Below, one piece after another: positions 35,094 to 38,916 of a stretch of 38,916 bases of DNA (position 1 is its first letter; each line of letters opens with the position of its first letter). The DNA is taken from positions 1-38,916 of the forward strand of contig NZ_JAEFCD010000037.1 of the NCBI RefSeq assembly GCF_016405965.1, in the 5' to 3' direction. Origin of the DNA: Alteromonas sp. IB21 (lineage in GTDB: Bacteria; Pseudomonadota; Gammaproteobacteria; Enterobacterales; Alteromonadaceae). The notes below the pieces were generated by a model that ran no database searches, was not told the DNA's origin, and worked only from the letters and a program-made list of their open reading frames with translations. Position numbers and translations under genes: made by a program.

Positions 35094-36262
35094 ATGGATA
35101 ACGCTGGCTCTATACAAACTAAACGGAACAGGAAGTACGCTGGGTCTTTTCCCAAAATTGCTCAACAGACAAGGTTACTCAATACCCTCGTTATTTTTGC
35201 TGTCATCTACACACTCTACCTTGCCAAATCGCTACTTATCCCTCTTTTTTCTCTGCATTTGCAGCATTATTACTCAGTCCCCTTGTGGCTTTTGCGAAAA
35301 AATTCCTCGTGCCGCCCACCATTTCCGCCGCTGTTCTCATTGCAATATTGGTAGCCCCTTTTACCTTTTTAGCATTGGAACTGGCTGAACCCGCAGAGCG
35401 TTGGATGCAGTCTCTTCCCAAGATAGCCACGGAAATATCTGAAGAGATCGAAGAAATTAGCAACCATATAGATGGCTACACAACTGAGCCCTTAATCGAA
35501 CCTGAACCTGTTGAGAAAGAAAGGTCTTTCTTTAGTTGGTTTAGTGAAGATGAAAAGCCGCCAGAGACCGAACCTCAAGCGGATAAATCGAACTCGGTAA
35601 CCGATAAAATTAAGCAAAATGGCATAGATATGGGCTTAACGCTTTTTAGCAGCGCGCCATTAGTACTTGCACAAATTCTCGCGTGTTTTGTTCTTATATT
35701 TTTCCTACTGGTATTTGGGCCCAGTCTATTTCACGTTTTCATTAGAGACTTTCCTATAGTCACAAACAAAAGACGTGCGTTAGTTTTAGTTGACCAAATT
35801 CAGCATGAGCTTTCCTCTTATATTGTCACCATCAGTATTATTAACACCTGCTTGGGCCTAGCCACAGGGGGGGTATTTATCTACATTGGTATCGAAGATG
35901 CATTGCTGTGGGGGGCATTAGTGGCTTTAATGAACTTTGTACCTTATTTAGGCGGCATTGCTAGCAGCCTTGTATTATTAGTTGTAGGCCTTGTCCAATT
36001 TGGGCTCACAAGTAGCGCGTTTTTGCCAGCTGGCATCTTTTTGGTGTTGAATATTGTTGAGTCTCAATTAATCACGCCGGCGGTTTTGGGCCGAAGTATG
36101 CAGCTCAACCCGTTGATTATTATTATTTGGATAGCGATCACAGGCTGGCTGTGGGGCGTAATAGGTGTTTTGTTGGCGGTACCTATTCTTATGTGCGTAA
36201 AAATTGTTTTGGAGAATTTAGGCGTATTTGACCACTGGATAAGGCTTATTGAATCCAAGTAG
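35094..36262 (+). pseudogene. AI-2E-family permease gene, frameshifted in a T-run
   Basis: AI-2E-family (TqsA/PerM-like) membrane exporter or transporter. The 5' part starts at the ATG at 35094 (GAGG 7 bases upstream) and reads through LLNTLVIFAVIYTLYLAKSL and LIPLF. At a run of six T (35245-35250) the frame shifts; one extra T would join it to FFSAFAALLLSPLVAFAKK and the long remainder ending at 36262, giving 389 residues, a normal length. The remainder has about six helices, an acidic loop (EPEPVEKERSFFSWFSEDEK) and the family signature NFVPYLGG. Either the gene is broken, or the homopolymer was miscalled, or slippage restores it. A GTG at 35285 gives only a truncated product without the first helix. 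Confidence 0.85.
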
Positions 36263-36435
36263 CGTTGTCATCTCGGGCTAATTAGCTCATGAAAATCGCA
36301 CAGCGTCTCGCACTACTACTGTGCGCCACAAACCAGCGCACTACTCAACAAATTGTTTATGGATAGGGTGAGACTGGTATTCGTTTTGTGCCTCAACGCT
36401 TATCTAGCCGCGCTTCATATCGGGGTTAAAAATAA

Positions 36436-37167
36436 CTATGAAACCGCTTTAGGCACATTAAGCGCTTCTCGTGCATCATTAGTCAGTTTCACCAACGCTT
36501 TTCGTACATCCGTTGACGAAACACACAGCGCCTCAAAAGGGACAAACCACGTTTGCTTTTCTGTACCGCAATGCATGCCTTCTGGGAATACGCTATGCAT
36601 TATTGGCTCTTCAACGTTAACACCCTTTTTGTGCTGCAAAATAAGCTGCATCGCGTCTTGATGATCTTCGTTCATATGGCTAATCATACCCTCTGGCGCG
36701 CTATGCCAGTCTTGTGCTTCAACACTCCAATAGGCTTTATCAACCCAATGGATTTTTCCGAAACCACCGATAAAACGTACTCGTTCAGTGCGTATAACGT
36801 AAAAGTTAAAATCGTGGGTTTGCTCGTATTTTTTAGCTTGCGGAAACAAACGAAAGTACTGCACTTTCACGGCATATTGGTCAGCTAACTCAGCACTTCC
36901 CATAATAGTAACGCGGCCGTTCGCCTGAGAATCGTCTTCAGTAGCATCGAAAATAGTTAAGCTTACCTTGTCGTTCGCTTTAATATTACGAGTGTGAAGC
37001 GCGATATCGCTGATATAGATAATTGCATCTCCGGCTGGCGTTAGGTAGTAGGGTACAACCGAACCAAAAGGGTACCCGGGCATTGATGTTGAATGCGTGC
37101 CCAATACGCCACTGTGATGGGTTCGGCTTAACTGTTTTGCTTGAAATGCAATAGATTGCATGCTCAT
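36436..37167 (-). CDS. hugZ: HugZ/HutZ-family heme-handling protein
   Basis: 243 residues with a split-barrel pyridoxamine-phosphate-oxidase-like fold (about 10-150; GVLGTHS, PGYPFGSVVPY) and a C-terminal DUF2470-type domain with MISHMNEDHQDAM (about 162-174), whose His residues belong to the heme-contact region in this family. HugZ and HutZ relatives degrade or bind heme after uptake. It is the last gene of the heme operon, 37 bases after hmuV, which supports the role. GGAG lies 6 bases before the ATG. Regulation by Fur is expected, but the operon promoter is outside the window. Confidence 0.88.
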   Translation of the reverse strand: MSMQSIAFQAKQLSRTHHSGVLGTHSTSMPGYPFGSVVPYYLTPAGDAIIYISDIALHTRNIKANDKVSLTIFDATEDDSQANGRVTIMGSAELADQYAVKVQYFRLFPQAKKYEQTHDFNFYVIRTERVRFIGGFGKIHWVDKAYWSVEAQDWHSAPEGMISHMNEDHQDAMQLILQHKKGVNVEEPIMHSVFPEGMHCGTEKQTWFVPFEALCVSSTDVRKALVKLTNDAREALNVPKAVS

Positions 37168-37204
37168 GGTTCACTCCGTTTTTGTTGTTCTAGTTTCGCG
37201 ACAA

Positions 37205-38035
37205 TTAATGGGTTACGAAAAGCTGTTTTTGTTCGTTTTTGATTAAGTTTAACTGGGTGTGGTAGCACCGAGATAGCATATCGGTAGTAAGTACCTGCGT
37301 TGGTGGTCCATCGGCTAAGCACCGCTTTTCACCCAGTAAAATCAGTCTGTCGCAGTAAGGGGAAATCAAATTAAGGTCGTGGCTTACACAAACGATGCAC
37401 AGCCCTTTTTCTCGTAGCGCGACTAGTTGCTGCATTACCAGTTTCTGATGCCGTAAATCCAGCGCCGAGGTGGGTTCGTCTAACAACAACAGCTTGCCTT
37501 CCAAACCCGCATTGTGATCACTTGGCAATATTTGAAGAATGGCCTTGGCCAGAAATATCCTCTGCCTTTCACCGCCTGACAAGGTTTGTATATTTCGAGC
37601 AAGCAAGTGCGTAATGTCAAACTGCTCAGTTACAAGATTAATCAGACGACTCTTTTGTTCTAACGACTCAATATGCTGATATCGCGCTAAGTGAAGTAGT
37701 TCATCTGCAATAAAACCAAAAGGCGTCGAAGCGCTTTGTGCCATTACAGCACGCTGCAACGCTAAATGGTTTGCGCTTAGCGAACGAATATCTTGCCCGC
37801 CAAGTGTAAGTTCTCCATTAGACGGCGTTTCTACACCACTAAGCATACTTAACAGTGTAGATTTACCACATCCGTTCTCACCGGCGATAGCGGTGAACTC
37901 AGCGGTATGGAAAGAAAGCGATAACGGCTCTAGCAAGCGCTTCTTGCCTCTGGCAATGACAACATCTTTTAATGTAAGCAACTCAGTGTTTAACCGTTTG
38001 CCATTATCGATTTGCTCTAGGCTTTCAATTTTCAT
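37205..38035 (-). CDS. hmuV: Hemin ABC transporter ATP-binding protein
   Basis: 276 residues. It powers import of heme through the FecCD-type permease encoded 5 bases upstream. Seen: Walker A GENGCGKST (52-60), ABC signature LSGGERQR (152-159), Walker B LLLLDEP (182-188), switch His in SHDLN (about 219-223). The size and the acidic insert before Walker B (SDHNAGLEG) fit HmuV more than generic FepC-type ATPases, and the HugZ neighbour confirms heme as substrate. A 5-base gap to the permease indicates translational coupling. Confidence 0.92.
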   Translation of the reverse strand: MKIESLEQIDNGKRLNTELLTLKDVVIARGKKRLLEPLSLSFHTAEFTAIAGENGCGKSTLLSMLSGVETPSNGELTLGGQDIRSLSANHLALQRAVMAQSASTPFGFIADELLHLARYQHIESLEQKSRLINLVTEQFDITHLLARNIQTLSGGERQRIFLAKAILQILPSDHNAGLEGKLLLLDEPTSALDLRHQKLVMQQLVALREKGLCIVCVSHDLNLISPYCDRLILLGEKRCLADGPPTQVLTTDMLSRCYHTQLNLIKNEQKQLFVTH

Positions 38036-38040
38036 ATTAG

Positions 38041-38916
38041 CTACACCCCACCACTAAATATGCGGCGTTGTTGCCACAATAAGTAAAGGAAAAATGGCGC
38101 CCCTACTGCTGAGGTAACAATACCGATAGGTATCTCCATAGGTACAAATAGTGTACGTGCGAGCGTATCAGCGATTATCAATAATAGCGCCCCTGTTAGT
38201 GCACTGGCAGGTATTAGTACCTGGTGGTTTACACCAAATATTGCCCTGCACATATGGGGCACCACCAAACCAACAAAGCCAATAATGCCGCACAGCGCCG
38301 TCGCTAGCGCCACAGAGAACGCCACCAGCCATAAAACCCTTTGTTTATAGCGGGTAACATTTAGTCCCATATAAGCCGCTTCTTTTTCACCCAGTGCTAG
38401 TAAGTTAAGGGCATTGCGTGACTTCATTAACCCTGTAATAGCAATAAAACTCGCTAAAGCGACCAAACCACAAAGTGTCCAGCTTGCTCCGGCTAAACTC
38501 CCCATAGTCCAGTAGCTTATTTGACGAAGCGCATCATCACTTGCAACGTAACTAATAGCCCCTATTACCGTTCCGGTTAACGCATTAATGGCTACCCCTG
38601 CCAAAATAAGTGCTGCTACTGAAACGCCTTGAGGACCATTTGAAAACCGTAAGACCGTCCATACAGAAACTAGTGCCCCACCAAAAGCCCACATGGCTAC
38701 CCATACCGATTCAAGTGCAGGAAGAAGTGGTGGCACAATGGTCATACTCAGCGCTGCTGCAGCTGCCGCGCCACCGGCAATACCGATTAAGCCAGGGTCG
38801 GCGAGCGGATTGCGTACTAGACCCTGCATGGCGCAGCCAGATACGGCTAACAGCGCGCCAATAAGCATAGTCATGATCACCCGAGGGAGCCGTATTTCAG
38901 ACAGCACATACCAATG
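38041..38916 (-). CDS. hmuU: Hemin ABC transporter permease, FecCD family (5' end beyond window)
   Basis: Inner-membrane permease of the heme importer, partial: the frame is still open at the right edge (the last codons read HWYVLSEIRLPRV), so about 50 N-terminal residues are missing and the GTG at 38907 is not the real start. Visible hallmarks are RLPRVIMTMLIGALLAVSG, MQGLVRNPLADPGLIGI and GFVGLVVPHMCRA(I), the latter being the coupling region that contacts the ATPase. About eight helices are visible. First visible gene of the hmuUV-hugZ operon; a periplasmic binding protein gene probably lies to the right. Confidence 0.93.
   Translation of the reverse strand, partial: HWYVLSEIRLPRVIMTMLIGALLAVSGCAMQGLVRNPLADPGLIGIAGGAAAAAALSMTIVPPLLPALESVWVAMWAFGGALVSVWTVLRFSNGPQGVSVAALILAGVAINALTGTVIGAISYVASDDALRQISYWTMGSLAGASWTLCGLVALASFIAITGLMKSRNALNLLALGEKEAAYMGLNVTRYKQRVLWLVAFSVALATALCGIIGFVGLVVPHMCRAIFGVNHQVLIPASALTGALLLIIADTLARTLFVPMEIPIGIVTSAVGAPFFLYLLWQQRRIFSGGV

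Noticed and set aside
35245..35250. Programmed ribosomal frameshift in the permease gene
   Set aside because: The T-run lacks a downstream structure I can see, and AI-2E-family genes are not known to need frameshifting. Mutation or miscall is simpler.
36298..36324. Hairpin GCACAG / CTGTGC between the permease and hugZ genes
   Set aside because: Six-base stem with a 15-base loop and no T-run on either strand. Weak as a terminator.

Overview
The window looks like a chromosomal stretch from a marine gammaproteobacterium of the Alteromonadales type (Alteromonas or a close relative). This rests on overall gene character: GGG-type lipoproteins, PKD-repeat proteins, a Crp/NdvB/HflKC cluster, HmuUV-HugZ heme uptake and moderate GC content. 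It is an inference, since no rRNA or marker gene is present. I saw no tRNA, rRNA, CRISPR array, intact insertion sequence or prophage gene.

Region 1 (1-11119) is an accessory signalling locus. A membrane Ser/Thr kinase (cut by the left edge) and a second, paralogous kinase preceded by an ECF sigma factor lie at the two ends. Between them, reading leftwards, are a secreted protein, a polytopic membrane protein, a PKD-repeat lipoprotein and an M11-like metalloprotease lipoprotein. The sigma factor has Asn-Thr-Thr-Ser where most ECF factors have the acidic patch of region 2.2. This matches the idea of a sigma factor switched on by threonine phosphorylation, as known for EcfP/PknT and EcfK/PknS. 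The cell-surface proteins in between are plausible targets or partners.

Region 2 (11202-11959) is a small parDE toxin-antitoxin module. The parE toxin is frameshifted in an A-run, a gene relic lies next to it, and diverged direct repeats flank the module.

Region 3 (12195-28475) is an envelope and stress cluster. It holds a small membrane protein and a CtpF-like P-type cation ATPase, a divergent Crp/Fnr regulator, a 2882-residue cyclic beta-1,2-glucan synthase, a BON lipoprotein, an HflK/HflC-like SPFH pair and a membrane GGDEF diguanylate cyclase translationally coupled to the SPFH pair. Close spacing from 25139 to 28475 suggests one transcription unit, perhaps starting at the glucan synthase. 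It links periplasmic glucan, envelope quality control and c-di-GMP.

Region 4 (28543-36262) is a run of single genes: a decayed outer-membrane barrel, a RidA-family protein, a class-3 lipase, an ADP-ribosylglycohydrolase homologue lacking the usual metal ligands, a cytoplasmic PAS/GAF hybrid histidine kinase, and an AI-2E-family permease gene frameshifted in a T-run.

Region 5 (36436-38916) is a leftward heme-uptake operon: permease (cut by the right edge), ATPase HmuV and the HugZ/HutZ heme-handling protein.

The two clear frameshifts (parE and the permease) both sit in 6-base homopolymers, so base-calling error must be excluded before they are treated as biology.
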